Shown here in pieces: positions 7,786 to 15,927 of a stretch of 43,255 bases of DNA. The stretch is from an uncultured Bacteroidales bacterium (lineage in GTDB: Bacteria > Bacteroidota > Bacteroidia > Bacteroidales > F082): positions 1 through 43,255 of the forward strand of contig OMYA01000013.1 in the NCBI GenBank assembly GCA_900315175.1. Reading direction: 5' to 3'. Below the pieces are notes generated by a model. The model ran no database searches and had not been told where the DNA came from. It saw only the letters and a list, made by a program, of their open reading frames with translations. Each line of letters starts with the position of its first letter. Position 1 is the first letter of the stretch. The position numbers were made by a program, and so were the translations under genes.

Positions 7786-8478
7786 ATGAAAATAAACGAC
7801 CGTATTCTTTTTGAAGATAATCACTTGATTATAGTGAACAAGCTCCCGAGCGAAATCGTCCAGGGTGACAAAACCGGCGACGTGTGCCTCCTCGACGATG
7901 TGAAGGCATATATCAAAGAGACGAAAAACAAACCCGGTGAGGTGTTTGCGGGCCTCGTTCACCGTCTCGACCGCCCTGTCAGCGGAGCGGTGATATTTGC
8001 TAGAACCAGCAAGGCACTCAGCCGCATGACGACGATGGTGAAGGACCGTAACTTCCACAAGACTTATCTCGCCATCGTGAAAAACCGTCCTCCTAAAGAC
8101 GCCGACGAACTCAACGACTATATGGTGAAAAACGAGGCTCAAAACAAGTCATACATAGTGAAAGAGGGGACAAGCGGAGCGAAATTGGCGACTTTAAGAT
8201 ATCGCGTGGTCGGGAAATCCGACAACTACTATCTTCTTGAGGTCGAATTGGTTACAGGCCGTCATCATCAGATTCGGTGCCAGCTGGCACATATCGGCTG
8301 CCCCATCAAAGGTGACCTCAAATACGGCTATCCGCGCTCCAATCCCGATGCCTCGATATGCCTGCACTCGCACAAAATCACGTTCGAGCACCCTACATTG
8401 AAAACCCAGATGACAGTCACCGCCCCAATGCCACAAGGCATGCCATGGGACGCCTTCGTCATTTCGACCGAAGCGTAA
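7786..8478 (+). CDS. RluA-family RNA pseudouridine synthase
   Basis: 230 residues from ATG 7786; a TTG at 7771 would also be in frame but overlaps the palindrome at 7757-7776. It converts uridine to pseudouridine in rRNA or tRNA. The catalytic motif HRLDRPVSGAVIFART carries the invariant Asp; the later GRHHQIRCQLAHIGCPIKGD block is also typical of the family. There is no N-terminal S4 domain, so this is the short RluA type; the target base cannot be told. The last residues (VISTEA) are encoded by a GTCATTTCGA repeat, which supplies the stop codon. It is convergent with the LRR lipoprotein gene. Confidence 0.9.
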   Translation: MKINDRILFEDNHLIIVNKLPSEIVQGDKTGDVCLLDDVKAYIKETKNKPGEVFAGLVHRLDRPVSGAVIFARTSKALSRMTTMVKDRNFHKTYLAIVKNRPPKDADELNDYMVKNEAQNKSYIVKEGTSGAKLATLRYRVVGKSDNYYLLEVELVTGRHHQIRCQLAHIGCPIKGDLKYGYPRSNPDASICLHSHKITFEHPTLKTQMTVTAPMPQGMPWDAFVISTEA

Positions 8479-8579
8479 CGCAGTGAAGCAAAGTGGAGAA
8501 ATCTTCTTTTAACGAAATCATCATGAAGTTCCCGTTAATAAAGGATTTCTCGACTTCACTCCGTTCCGCTCGAAATGAC
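8458..8579. repeat. GTCATTTCGA repeat as a 122-bp imperfect palindrome between convergent genes
   Basis: Left arm 8458-8503 begins GTCATTTCGACCGAAGCG; right arm 8544-8579 ends CCGCTCGAAATGAC. The inner segments AAATCTTCTTTTAACG and CGTTAATAAAGGATTT are also largely complementary, so the whole unit can fold back on itself. It overlaps the end of the RluA gene and stops just short of the LRR gene's stop, so it could act as a two-way terminator. Confidence 0.85.
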
Positions 8580-8588
8580 GATATTACA

Positions 8589-9674
8589 TTAAAAAATTAT
8601 CAAAACTTCCCGAGGCTTGCTCAAAAATTCGATTTCCTCTTCTGTCAATTCAAACAGATTGTCTCGCACAATCAGAAACTGCATGCCAGGCTTGAAAACC
8701 AGTTTCCAAGGGAACTCCTCAAGCAGGTTGCCTTCACAGTTGAGTTCAATAAGTGAAGGCATCTCCGACATGTCAGGCATCGAAATCAGCTTGTTGTAAC
8801 CGACACCGAGGCGCTCCAAAGAATCCATTTCCACAATCCAATCAGGAATTGTCAAAATTTTGTTATGATGAATGTAAAAATATGTCAGATTCTTCAAATT
8901 TCGCAGCGTATCAGGAATGGCATCAATCTCATTATAAGATAAATAAATATATTTTAAACTATCTAAATTGCCAATAAAATCAGGTATTTCAGTGAGTTTG
9001 TTCTTATAGAAGTCAAGATGTTCCAGTTCTTTTAGAGTTTTGATTTCTTCTGGGACACTCTCAAACTCATTTTCATAAAAAATGAGATGATGCACCTGTT
9101 TCAAATCGGCAAAAGATTTCGGCAAATCCTTTAATTTATTCTTCCCCAAATTCAGATTTGTGCATTGCAAATCACCAATGTTTTCGGGCAGTTTCTCAAT
9201 ATTATTGCCTCCAATCGAAAGTTTTTTAACCTTCGCGGCATGCTTGATGTCCGACTCGGATAGCTTTAATCGGTTATGATTCAAATCCAGGCTCCGCAGA
9301 CTGTCGAGTCGCGCGATGAAACGAGGGATATGTTTGACTCTATTGTGCTCTAAATCAAGATGTTCGAGGTTTTTGCAATGTTTAATGCTCGGCGGAACGC
9401 GTTTGAAGTTATTGTCAAACAGTTTTATCGATTCTATCTTGTTGCCTCTCGGAAATTTGATTCTTCTCAGACCGCATTTCTCGATGATGACGTTGCGCAA
9501 GCTATCTGATGCCAGCAGCTTTTTATCGATTTTACTGATGTTTTCGTTGGTTATCATAAGTGTGCCATTTTCAATTTCCGCAGAAAATGAAGAACTGGCA
9601 GAATGCTGAGTGCCGCAAGATAAAAGCAGCAACACAATCAGAATGATGATTCCTATTCTAGTGTATGGTTTCAT
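8589..9674 (-). CDS. Leucine-rich-repeat lipoprotein
   Basis: 361 residues from ATG 9674. An ATG five codons further out lies inside a GTCATTTCGA repeat and is rejected as start. Lipoprotein signal MKPYTRIGIIILIVLLLLSC, Cys 20. From about residue 85 there are roughly ten LRRs of about 23 residues with the pattern LxxLxLxxNxLxxIPxxI, for example YIYLSYNEIDAIPDTLRNL, which form a solenoid used for protein binding. The spacing fits bacterial LRRs of the 23-residue class. There is no T9SS sorting domain at the C-terminus; the protein ends shortly after a capping segment. Partner unknown. It lies downstream of the BlaI/BlaR1-like pair in the same direction, separated by a repeat. Confidence 0.85.
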   Translation of the reverse strand: MKPYTRIGIIILIVLLLLSCGTQHSASSSFSAEIENGTLMITNENISKIDKKLLASDSLRNVIIEKCGLRRIKFPRGNKIESIKLFDNNFKRVPPSIKHCKNLEHLDLEHNRVKHIPRFIARLDSLRSLDLNHNRLKLSESDIKHAAKVKKLSIGGNNIEKLPENIGDLQCTNLNLGKNKLKDLPKSFADLKQVHHLIFYENEFESVPEEIKTLKELEHLDFYKNKLTEIPDFIGNLDSLKYIYLSYNEIDAIPDTLRNLKNLTYFYIHHNKILTIPDWIVEMDSLERLGVGYNKLISMPDMSEMPSLIELNCEGNLLEEFPWKLVFKPGMQFLIVRDNLFELTEEEIEFLSKPREVLIIF

Positions 9675-9684
9675 GTTGTATTCC

Positions 9685-9799
9685 GTCATTTCGACTGGAG
9701 CGTAATGAAATGGAGCGTAATGGAGAAATCTCCGACAATTAAACAGTTACTCTGTTTGCAGGAGATTTCTCGATTCCGCTTCGCTTCACTCGAAATGAC
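9685..9799. repeat. GTCATTTCGA repeat, palindromic copy
   Basis: It begins GTCATTTCGACTGGAGCG and ends TCACTCGAAATGAC. Inside, GGAGAAATCTCC and GGAGATTTCTCG face each other around an AT-rich centre (AAACAGTTACTCTGTTT). It fills the gap between the peptidase-TonB gene and the LRR lipoprotein gene. Confidence 0.8.
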
Positions 9800-9810
9800 T
9801 AGTTGCGTGT

Positions 9811-11703
9811 TTATTTTTTCACAAAAGTAATCTCCTCGATGCCGCAATCGTTCTTGAAGTCATAGAAATTGACAACGATGCTCTTCTCTTTTACCACGAA
9901 ACCGTACGGTGGCTGGGCCTCTCCGAGGTCGCTGCCGTCAGGATTCTTCGGCTGGATAGAGCCTGTCGACTTGCCGTCGAAGGTGTACTTGAAGTCGAGA
10001 GCCACATCTTTGAATACCACATTCTTTTTGCCATTTTCTTCGGATACGAGTTTCATCACAAACAAACCATCGTAGTTGTCGTAAAAACTCATTGTCATGA
10101 ACATGTCGTATGTCACTCCGTCCATGACACCTATGCCTCTGCCTTCCCAGTTTGTTCCCGAAAGGGTAGTCATGGTGGACTCGCCATTAAGTTTGAAAGC
10201 AATTGGCAGTGTGTACTGCACCCTGACAGGCTTGCCGCCATGCATGCCAGGTGTAAACTTAGGCAGGGTTTTCACCACTCTAACCGCTTCATTGTCAAGC
10301 TCTTCGCATACACCACGCATGACGCTTACATTGGAGATACTGCCGTCTTTTTCAACGACGAAGCTGACAAAGACTCTGCCTTCCTGTTTGTTTTTCTTCG
10401 CCGATTCAGGATATTTGAGGTTGTTTTGCACATACTTCACCAAAGCGTTGGGCCCGCCAGGATATTCCGGCATCACCTCAATGGGGCCTTTTAGGACTTC
10501 ATCTTCATCACCTGATACATCTGTGTCATCTAATATCATACTGACAAGGTATTTAAGGTCAAATGGCTTGCCGTCGACAGTGACAGTGTAGCTTTTGCGC
10601 TCGTCATTGTTGTTTTTGGCAACAACTTTGTGATCGCCAAGCTTGAAGGTCTTTTCCTTCTTGACACTATTGATGTCGAGAGTGTAGTCTTTCCCGTCAA
10701 GGTTGATTTCCATAGGGTCGGCAAACGTGACGTAGGACTCTTCACCTATTTTAATTGTGGTCCTGCTTTCGTTTGCCACGTTGTTTTGACCAATTGATTT
10801 GCAGTTCGCGAACAATAACAGGGCGAACAATGGGAGGGTAAGTAATGCCTTGATTACCACGCCCTTTGCTTTTTTGCTTTGAGTTATCATTTTGATTCTT
10901 TTTTTGGTTAATAAAAAACTGAAGTTATTGCTCATGTTGCTGAAATCGACGGCCGTGCACTGCTGCAAAATCAACATCATGTAGTTCTGTTTGTCGATAC
11001 CGGTGGCGACCACGTCACGGTCGGCCATATATTCATGGAGGCTCTGTAACTCCCTCTTATACAAGTAGATAAACGGGTTGAACCACTGGATAATCATCAT
11101 CAGCTCCACAAAAAGGATGTCGGCTGAATGGTGGTGGGCGATGTGGCTCATCTCGTGCCGCACAATCTCCGCATTCACGTTCTCGTTAGGGAAGAAGGCG
11201 TAGTTGAAAAACGAGTACGAGCCATGTTCCTTCCCTGTGAAGACGGCAGTATATCCTGGCATTTTCTTCTTAGGAGATTTTATTATGATGACGATAATCT
11301 TTCCTAATTTGAAAAGGAACACCAGCGCCGCGCCTATAGCACCTATAAGCCATATCTTCCATAAAAGTCCTGCAAAGTTGAACGTTCTCTGGTTTGTCGC
11401 CACCACTGGTGCGGCTTTAGATTCATCAATCTCCTCAACCTGAGTGTTGATTCTTATGCCTTCTGCTGTAATAATCACCTCGTCGAGCATGATGCCTTGG
11501 AACATGTTCTGACGGTAACTCACAATCTGCGGGGTGCTTCGGCCAATATACAGGCCAACTGTCGGCAATAAGAGCGAAAAGCCGAGCGCGACAATGAGAA
11601 AGGCACGGTTGAAAGTCAACCTGTTACTGTTGATAAAAAGCACTCTGTACGCTACCCAGAGGACAGCCACCGCTATTGCTGTTGAAATGATACTTGTTGC
11701 CAT
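9811..11703 (-). CDS. BlaR1/MecR1-like M56 membrane peptidase fused to a TonB C-terminal domain
   Basis: 630 residues. The first 300 are a membrane metallopeptidase of family M56: membrane spans near 5-25, 33-52, 110-140 and 280-300, with zinc motif HEMSH at 183-187 and a second HEYMAD at 223-228. Residues about 405-505 are a TonB-like domain (VMPEYPGGPNALVKYVQNNL through VQYTLPIAFKL). Residues about 512-630 form a further beta-rich domain I cannot name. M56 proteins of the BlaR1 type sense an outside signal and trigger cleavage of a BlaI repressor, which is encoded just upstream. M56-TonB fusions are common in Bacteroidota and usually not linked to beta-lactam resistance; no beta-lactamase is nearby. 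Confidence 0.88.
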   Translation of the reverse strand: MATSIISTAIAVAVLWVAYRVLFINSNRLTFNRAFLIVALGFSLLLPTVGLYIGRSTPQIVSYRQNMFQGIMLDEVIITAEGIRINTQVEEIDESKAAPVVATNQRTFNFAGLLWKIWLIGAIGAALVFLFKLGKIIVIIIKSPKKKMPGYTAVFTGKEHGSYSFFNYAFFPNENVNAEIVRHEMSHIAHHHSADILFVELMMIIQWFNPFIYLYKRELQSLHEYMADRDVVATGIDKQNYMMLILQQCTAVDFSNMSNNFSFLLTKKRIKMITQSKKAKGVVIKALLTLPLFALLLFANCKSIGQNNVANESRTTIKIGEESYVTFADPMEINLDGKDYTLDINSVKKEKTFKLGDHKVVAKNNNDERKSYTVTVDGKPFDLKYLVSMILDDTDVSGDEDEVLKGPIEVMPEYPGGPNALVKYVQNNLKYPESAKKNKQEGRVFVSFVVEKDGSISNVSVMRGVCEELDNEAVRVVKTLPKFTPGMHGGKPVRVQYTLPIAFKLNGESTMTTLSGTNWEGRGIGVMDGVTYDMFMTMSFYDNYDGLFVMKLVSEENGKKNVVFKDVALDFKYTFDGKSTGSIQPKNPDGSDLGEAQPPYGFVVKEKSIVVNFYDFKNDCGIEEITFVKK

Positions 11704-11722
11704 AACAATTTGTTTTAATGTG

Positions 11723-11859
11723 TCACTTCGTGAAATATGCTGCTTCGCAGAATTTGCCGCTTCGCGGAATGTGGAGGCTTCGCCTCATTGGCCCGATGCC
11801 ACACATTGCAACCGTAGGGAGCACACATTCAGCCGAAGGCTGCACATTTGCCGAAGGCA
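11723..11859. repeat. String of six short hairpins with TTC or GAA triloops
   Basis: The gap between the BlaI-like and M56 genes contains consecutive perfect mini-hairpins: TCAC-TTC-GTGA (11723-11733), CTGC-TTC-GCAG (11740-11750), CCGC-TTC-GCGG (11757-11767), GAGGC-TTC-GCCTC (11774-11786), CAGCC-GAA-GGCTG (11830-11842) and TGCC-GAA-GGCA (11849-11859). Words such as CGTGAAATATGCTGCTT and ATTCAGCCGAAGG recur in the gap at 13351-13467. Function unknown; as RNA it could set processing or the expression ratio of the two genes. Confidence 0.85.
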
Positions 11860-11869
11860 CACATTTTTA

Positions 11870-12229
11870 TTAATCAATTTTTTCAATCATCTTTTTAAGT
11901 TCTTCAATCTGCTCCATGCTGAAGTTTTCCTTCTTCGCGAAGGCTGAAACCAAATCCAAATAGGAGTTGTTGAAATAATTCTCAACCAATCCCTTCAATG
12001 AGCTTTCCGAATAGTCCTCTTTACTTATCAATGGGTAGTAGCGGTTTGCCTTGCAGAACGTCTCGTGTGCCACAAACCCTTTCTTCTCCAGGATTCTCAC
12101 CACCGTCAAAACAGTGTTGTATGCCGGTTTCGGCTCCGGATACGCCGCCATTATCTCGTTGGCAAAACCACTGCCAATCTTCCAAATCACCTGCATTACC
12201 TGCTCTTCAGCTTTAGTTAACTCTTTCAT
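11870..12229 (-). CDS. BlaI/MecI-family transcriptional repressor
   Basis: 119 residues, normal length. The winged-helix N-terminus reads MKELTKAEEQVMQVIWKIG followed by NTVLTVVRILEKKGFV, the recognition-helix block of BlaI/MecI proteins; the C-terminal half carries the dimer helices. In the known systems the dimer represses its own operon until cleaved after a signal from the M56 protease. The cognate protease is the next gene downstream (9811-11703), 166 bases away across the hairpin string. Self-repression is likely: an inverted repeat lies over its promoter. Confidence 0.93.
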   Translation of the reverse strand: MKELTKAEEQVMQVIWKIGSGFANEIMAAYPEPKPAYNTVLTVVRILEKKGFVAHETFCKANRYYPLISKEDYSESSLKGLVENYFNNSYLDLVSAFAKKENFSMEQIEELKKMIEKID

Positions 12230-12257
12230 GTCACGTCTTTTTTATGTAATTAACGCT

Positions 12258-12288
12258 GCAAATATACAACTTATTTTGTAATGTTGTA
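12258..12288 (-). promoter_or_regulatory. Promoter and putative BlaI operator
   Basis: On the minus strand a TATATTTG -7 box lies at 12265-12258. Immediately upstream, between the -7 and -33 positions, is an inverted repeat TACAAC-N12-GTTGTA (12265-12270 and 12283-12288). TACA/TGTA half-sites are typical for BlaI-type repressors. The leader to the ATG is about 25 bases. Confidence 0.5.
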
Positions 12289-12353
12289 ACTAAAAATTTA
12301 GTTTATTTTTGCAAAATAATATAATTGATTGAAAATCAATAATTTAAAAAATG

Positions 12354-12429
12354 TAGGAGATTTATTCACCAAAGGTGAATGCTTTCGCAAGCTCAGGTTT
12401 CCATTCCGCTACGCTTCAGTCGAAATGAC
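12354..12429. repeat. GTCATTTCGA repeat, rearranged copy with inner hairpins
   Basis: The right arm ends CGCTTCAGTCGAAATGAC at 12429; the left arm is reduced to GGAGATTT. The centre carries ATTCACC-AAA-GGTGAAT (12364-12380) and GCTT-TCGC-AAGC (12381-12392). This is the only notable content between the BlaI promoter and the rpmF terminator. Confidence 0.7.
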
Positions 12430-12444
12430 GGGGCGTTGAAATAC

Positions 12445-12475
12445 AAAAAACCCCACCTTTACACGAAAGGCGGGG
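12445..12475 (-). terminator. Terminator after rpmF
   Basis: The 10-bp stem CCCCACCTTT/AAAGGCGGGG (one G-T pair) around ACACG, followed on the minus strand by six T (12450-12445). It lies about 40 bases past the rpmF stop. Confidence 0.85.
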
Positions 12476-12516
12476 AAAAACAATATAAAGATTATGAAAA
12501 AAATTTCTTTGTTTAA

Positions 12517-12705
12517 TTATTTCTTTGCTCCTTCCATGACAAGTTTTCCTTTGTAATAAAGGTCGCCGTCAACGTAGTATGCTCTGTGGTAAACGTGAAT
12601 TGTGCCTGTTACTGGGCATGTTGCCAATGTTGGAACCTCAGCTTTGTAGTGAGTTCTTCTCTTCGCGCCTCTTGTATGAGACTGTCTTCGTTTAGGATGT
12701 GCCAT
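12517..12705 (-). CDS. rpmF: 50S ribosomal protein L32
   Basis: 62 residues. The basic N-terminus MAHPKRRQSHTRGAKRRTH and the central TCPVTGTIHVYHRAYY segment are diagnostic of bL32, a small protein of the large ribosomal subunit. Only one cysteine remains, so the zinc-free form is expected. It lies 20 bases downstream of the yceD-type gene in the usual yceD-rpmF pair and ends at a strong terminator. Confidence 0.96.
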   Translation of the reverse strand: MAHPKRRQSHTRGAKRRTHYKAEVPTLATCPVTGTIHVYHRAYYVDGDLYYKGKLVMEGAKK

Positions 12706-12725
12706 TTTACACTATTTTTTAATTA

Positions 12726-13262
12726 TTACTTATCTATTTTATCTTTCAAATCTTTCATCATTTGTTTCCAAGGATTCTCTTCGTCATCCTCGTTTTCCGC
12801 CTCCGACTGAGAGAAATTGTGCAGTTTTGCCAGGACTTCCTGGTTGCACAAGCTCTCATCGTCGTGCGTTCTGTGAATCGGGAGCGACAAGATGATATAT
12901 TCATAAATCAAATCACTCAGGTCGAACTCACTGTCGTTTTTCGTGATGATAATCACATCTTCATCGTCGTCGTCTTTTTCGGCACCGTATTTCAGGTAAA
13001 TTTCTGCCGAATCCGCTATTGCCTGTTCATAATCATCACCGCATCTGTCGCATTGAAGAACCACTTTCCCTTCAAAATTCATCGACAAAACGAACATTGT
13101 CTCCATTTTTTCGATGCCTAAATGAAGGCTCACAATTCCTTTTTTCACCTCCGAATAGTCTCTCTCTTCGAAGAAGCTGTCGTTCATAACATATTGATAA
13201 TCAGTATGTCCGAACGGCAAGCCTGCCAATGGAATCGTGAATTTGTTTAACTCGTTCTTCAT
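12726..13262 (-). CDS. yceD: DUF177 / YceD-family protein
   Basis: 178 residues from ATG 13262; a TTG seven codons further out overlaps the -7 box and is rejected. The family hallmark is the CDRCG pair of cysteines after VVLQ, followed by an acidic stretch. YceD proteins are nearly always encoded next to rpmF and in E. coli and plants are linked to accumulation of 23S rRNA; the exact biochemical activity is unclear. The promoter TATTTTTG at 13288-13281 gives a leader of about 15 bases. Confidence 0.88.
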   Translation of the reverse strand: MKNELNKFTIPLAGLPFGHTDYQYVMNDSFFEERDYSEVKKGIVSLHLGIEKMETMFVLSMNFEGKVVLQCDRCGDDYEQAIADSAEIYLKYGAEKDDDDEDVIIITKNDSEFDLSDLIYEYIILSLPIHRTHDDESLCNQEVLAKLHNFSQSEAENEDDEENPWKQMMKDLKDKIDK

Positions 13263-13280
13263 TTTATCCAATTCGGGGTG

Positions 13281-13288
13281 CAAAAATA
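13281..13288 (-). promoter_or_regulatory. -7 box of the yceD-rpmF operon
   Basis: TATTTTTG on the minus strand, a full match to TAnnTTTG, 18 bases upstream of the chosen ATG. Confidence 0.55.
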
Positions 13289-13350
13289 CACATTTTTTTG
13301 TTACGATTTACAAAAAATTATTAATTTTCAAATACGTCACTCCCTTCGGT

Positions 13351-13467
13351 CGTGAAATATGCTGCTTAACAGTATGTGTGTTGCTTCGCAAAATGTGTTG
13401 CCTTGGCAACCATATTCAGCCGAAGGTTGCACATTGCCCCAAGGGCATCATATCACGCGTTAGCGTG
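13351..13467. repeat. Second string of short hairpins downstream of ctpA
   Basis: It shares CGTGAAATATGCTGCTT (13351-13367) exactly with 11729-11745. Mini-hairpins: TTGC-TTC-GCAA (13381-13391), GTTGCC-TT-GGCAAC (13397-13410), CAGCC-GAA-GGTTG (13417-13429), TGCCC-CAA-GGGCA (13435-13447) and CACGC-GTTA-GCGTG (13454-13467). The last spans the ctpA stop codon. It sits between the ctpA end and the yceD promoter and may end ctpA transcription. Confidence 0.85.
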
Positions 13468-15040
13468 CCATATTAAGAATCTCGTCAAGAGATTCGTAAA
13501 GCGGATAGAACGCTTCGTCGCCGAAAATGTTCCTTGCCACATAAGCCTTGAAGAGTTGTGCTGTCATGCGTTTCGCCACTTCTTTCTGTTCGTCAGTGCC
13601 GGTAATCTTCTTTTTCTTCGCCTCTTTCAGAATATCGTTCCACATGGCGTTGGTGAACTTGAAGTTCTTGTCGAAATTTCTCTCGTCGCCATATTTCAAG
13701 AGCTCGTCGCGATGTGCGTCGGAATAGTCGAATGCGTACTGGAACACTATGCTTGCATTGACGATTTTATTGAAGAAATACTCTGTCGAATCATTTTTCA
13801 GTGGCACGTAGACATCTGGCATGATGCCACCGCCACCATAGACGGTCTTCCCGCCTGGGGTGATGTATTTCAGCGAGTCGGCGAAGTGTATGCTGTCGGC
13901 ATTGAACATCTCGCCCGATTCGTATCTGTCGTAAGCTTCGAGGATGTATTTCTCTTTGTCGCCGTCATACGGTTTCTGGATGCAGCGTCCTGTAGGCGTG
14001 TAATATCTTGCCACAGTGAGTCGCAGTCCTGCGCCGTCGCCGAGGTCGAACTGTTCCTGAACCAGGCCTTTGCCAAACGAACGGCGTCCGACTATGGTTC
14101 CGCGGTCGTTGTCTTGAAGCGCGCCGGCGACTATCTCACTTGCCGATGCCGAGCCTTCATCAATGAGTATGGTCACGGGGGTGTCCTCGAGCATACCGCG
14201 CCGGCGCGCGAAGATGTACTGCCTGTCGCGGTGCTCGCCCTGAGTGTATACTATCAGACTGCCCTTGGGCAAGAACTCATCGGCGATGTCGACGGCTTCT
14301 ACAAGATAACCGCCAGAATTGCCTCTAAGGTCGAAGACGAGCTTCTGCATGCCCTGCGCCTGCAGCTTCTTCACGGCTTTCACAAACTCCTTGTGTGTGG
14401 TCGCGATAAACTTCTCCAGCTTGATATAACCTGTGGTCTCGTCAAGCATATATGCCACATCGACGCTGTATGTCGGTATGACATCTCTTGTAATTGTGAA
14501 ATCAAGTAACTCCGACACTCCACGGCGGAACATCTTTACGTCGACTTTGGTGCCGCGGGGCCCCTTGAGAAGCTTCATCACCTTGTTATTATTGACACCC
14601 ACGCCTGCGATGAGGCTGTCGCCAACATACACAAGCCTGTCGCCAGCTCTTATGCCGACTTTCTCCGAAGGTCCGCCTTTGATGGTGTTGATGATAGTGA
14701 CGGTGTCTTTTTCTATCCTGAACATCACACCGATGCCCTCGAAGCTGCCTTGAAGGTCCTCGTTGACCTCCTCCAGAATCTCAGGCTCGAAATACTCGCT
14801 GTGAGGGTCCATCTTGTCGATGACACTCGTCACCGCATCCACCTGAAGCTTGCCGATGTCGACGGTGTCAACATATTCATGTTCAATGAGATAAAACACC
14901 TTGTCGACGAGGTTCATGTTGCCGCCTTTATTAATAAAGGTGTTGGAAGCGTCGTTCGACCTCGCGATAACCACGCCCAGCAGCACGCCAAAAGCCACTG
15001 CCAAAGCAAGCCAAATCGGTGTTAAGTGCTTCTGTCTCAT
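13460..15040 (-). CDS. S41-family C-terminal processing protease (CtpA-like)
   Basis: 526 residues. An N-terminal membrane anchor (about 8-26) places the protease in the periplasm. A PDZ domain follows at about 100-185 (GSFEGIGVMF, GIRAGDRLVYVGD), then the S41 core with FDLRGNSGGYLVEAVDIA near 237-254. The Ser/Lys dyad fits Ser299 in GSASASEI and Lys324 in SFGKGLVQEQ, 25 residues apart as in Prc. It trims the C-termini of envelope proteins. It starts one base inside the fabD stop (TAATG), so translation is probably coupled, and it is the last gene of the sprE-to-ctpA operon. Confidence 0.93.
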   Translation of the reverse strand: MRQKHLTPIWLALAVAFGVLLGVVIARSNDASNTFINKGGNMNLVDKVFYLIEHEYVDTVDIGKLQVDAVTSVIDKMDPHSEYFEPEILEEVNEDLQGSFEGIGVMFRIEKDTVTIINTIKGGPSEKVGIRAGDRLVYVGDSLIAGVGVNNNKVMKLLKGPRGTKVDVKMFRRGVSELLDFTITRDVIPTYSVDVAYMLDETTGYIKLEKFIATTHKEFVKAVKKLQAQGMQKLVFDLRGNSGGYLVEAVDIADEFLPKGSLIVYTQGEHRDRQYIFARRRGMLEDTPVTILIDEGSASASEIVAGALQDNDRGTIVGRRSFGKGLVQEQFDLGDGAGLRLTVARYYTPTGRCIQKPYDGDKEKYILEAYDRYESGEMFNADSIHFADSLKYITPGGKTVYGGGGIMPDVYVPLKNDSTEYFFNKIVNASIVFQYAFDYSDAHRDELLKYGDERNFDKNFKFTNAMWNDILKEAKKKKITGTDEQKEVAKRMTAQLFKAYVARNIFGDEAFYPLYESLDEILNMAR

Positions 15041-15918
15041 TATATTGCTGCACTCGACAATTCGATGGTGCCGTTCATTCTCTTGAACAATCCTTGCAGC
15101 ACGGTGCCGGGACCGACTTCAATCACCTGGTTGACGCCGGCAGCTATCATGTTCTCCATGGTCTGTGTCCAGCAGACAGGTGCTGTGAGCTGTTTGATGA
15201 GGTTGGATTTGATAATCTCAGGGTCGTTCACTGCCTGACCTGTAACATTCTGATACACAGGGCAGATGCCGCGCACGAACTTGGTTTTCTGGATAGCCTC
15301 GGCGAGTTCCTCGCGTGCCGGCTCCATCAATGGGCTGTGGAATGCACCGCCGACTTTCAGCGGAAGGGCGCGTTTTGCACCAGCTTCTTTCATCTTCTCG
15401 CATGCAATCTCAATGCCTTTCATGCTGCCTGAGATGACTACCTGACCAGGACTGTTGAAGTTGGCCGGCACCACCACCTCACTGATGGAATTACAAATCG
15501 TCCTGATCTTGTCATCCTCAAGGTTGATGATGGCTGCCATAGTGCCCGGGTTGGCGTCGCAAGCCTTCTGCATTGCCATGGCACGCTGCGACACCAGCTT
15601 CAGACCATCTTCAAAAGTCAAAGTCTGGTTCGCAACCAATGCCGAGAACTCTCCCAAAGAGTGACCTGCCACCATGTCAGGCTTGAAATCGTCAAGCATG
15701 GCTGCCAAAATCACTGAATGAAGGAAGATGGCCGGCTGCGTGACCTTGGTCTGACGCAAGTCTTCGTCAGTGCCCTCAAACATTATGTCTGTGATGTTAA
15801 ATTTCAAAATTTCATTAGCCTTGGTAAACATCTCCTTGGCCTTTGGGAATCTGTCGTAAAGATCCTTACCCATTCCCACAAATTGTGCTCCCTGTCCGGG
15901 AAAAACGTATGCTTTCAT
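15040..15918 (-). CDS. fabD: Malonyl-CoA:ACP transacylase (FabD)
   Basis: 292 residues. It loads malonate from CoA onto acyl carrier protein for fatty acid synthesis. Visible marks: VFPGQGAQFVGMGKDLY at the N-terminus, nucleophile Ser87 in GHSLGE, Arg112 in QRAMAMQ, and His194 in GAFHSPLMEP. Length is typical for single-domain FabD. It lies 9 bases after the Bax-inhibitor-1 gene and overlaps ctpA by one base. It is not next to other fab genes here. Confidence 0.96.
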   Translation of the reverse strand: MKAYVFPGQGAQFVGMGKDLYDRFPKAKEMFTKANEILKFNITDIMFEGTDEDLRQTKVTQPAIFLHSVILAAMLDDFKPDMVAGHSLGEFSALVANQTLTFEDGLKLVSQRAMAMQKACDANPGTMAAIINLEDDKIRTICNSISEVVVPANFNSPGQVVISGSMKGIEIACEKMKEAGAKRALPLKVGGAFHSPLMEPAREELAEAIQKTKFVRGICPVYQNVTGQAVNDPEIIKSNLIKQLTAPVCWTQTMENMIAAGVNQVIEVGPGTVLQGLFKRMNGTIELSSAAI

Positions 15919-15927
15919 AGTTATTTT

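Noticed and set aside
9811..12229. Beta-lactam resistance locus
   Set aside because: The BlaI/M56 pair is present but no beta-lactamase or altered penicillin-binding protein gene is nearby, and M56-TonB fusions are common outside resistance.
13376..14509. Long open frame (377 codons) on the plus strand opposite ctpA
   Set aside because: It overlaps the conserved S41 protease over most of its length, starts in the hairpin string, and has no promoter or recognisable domain.
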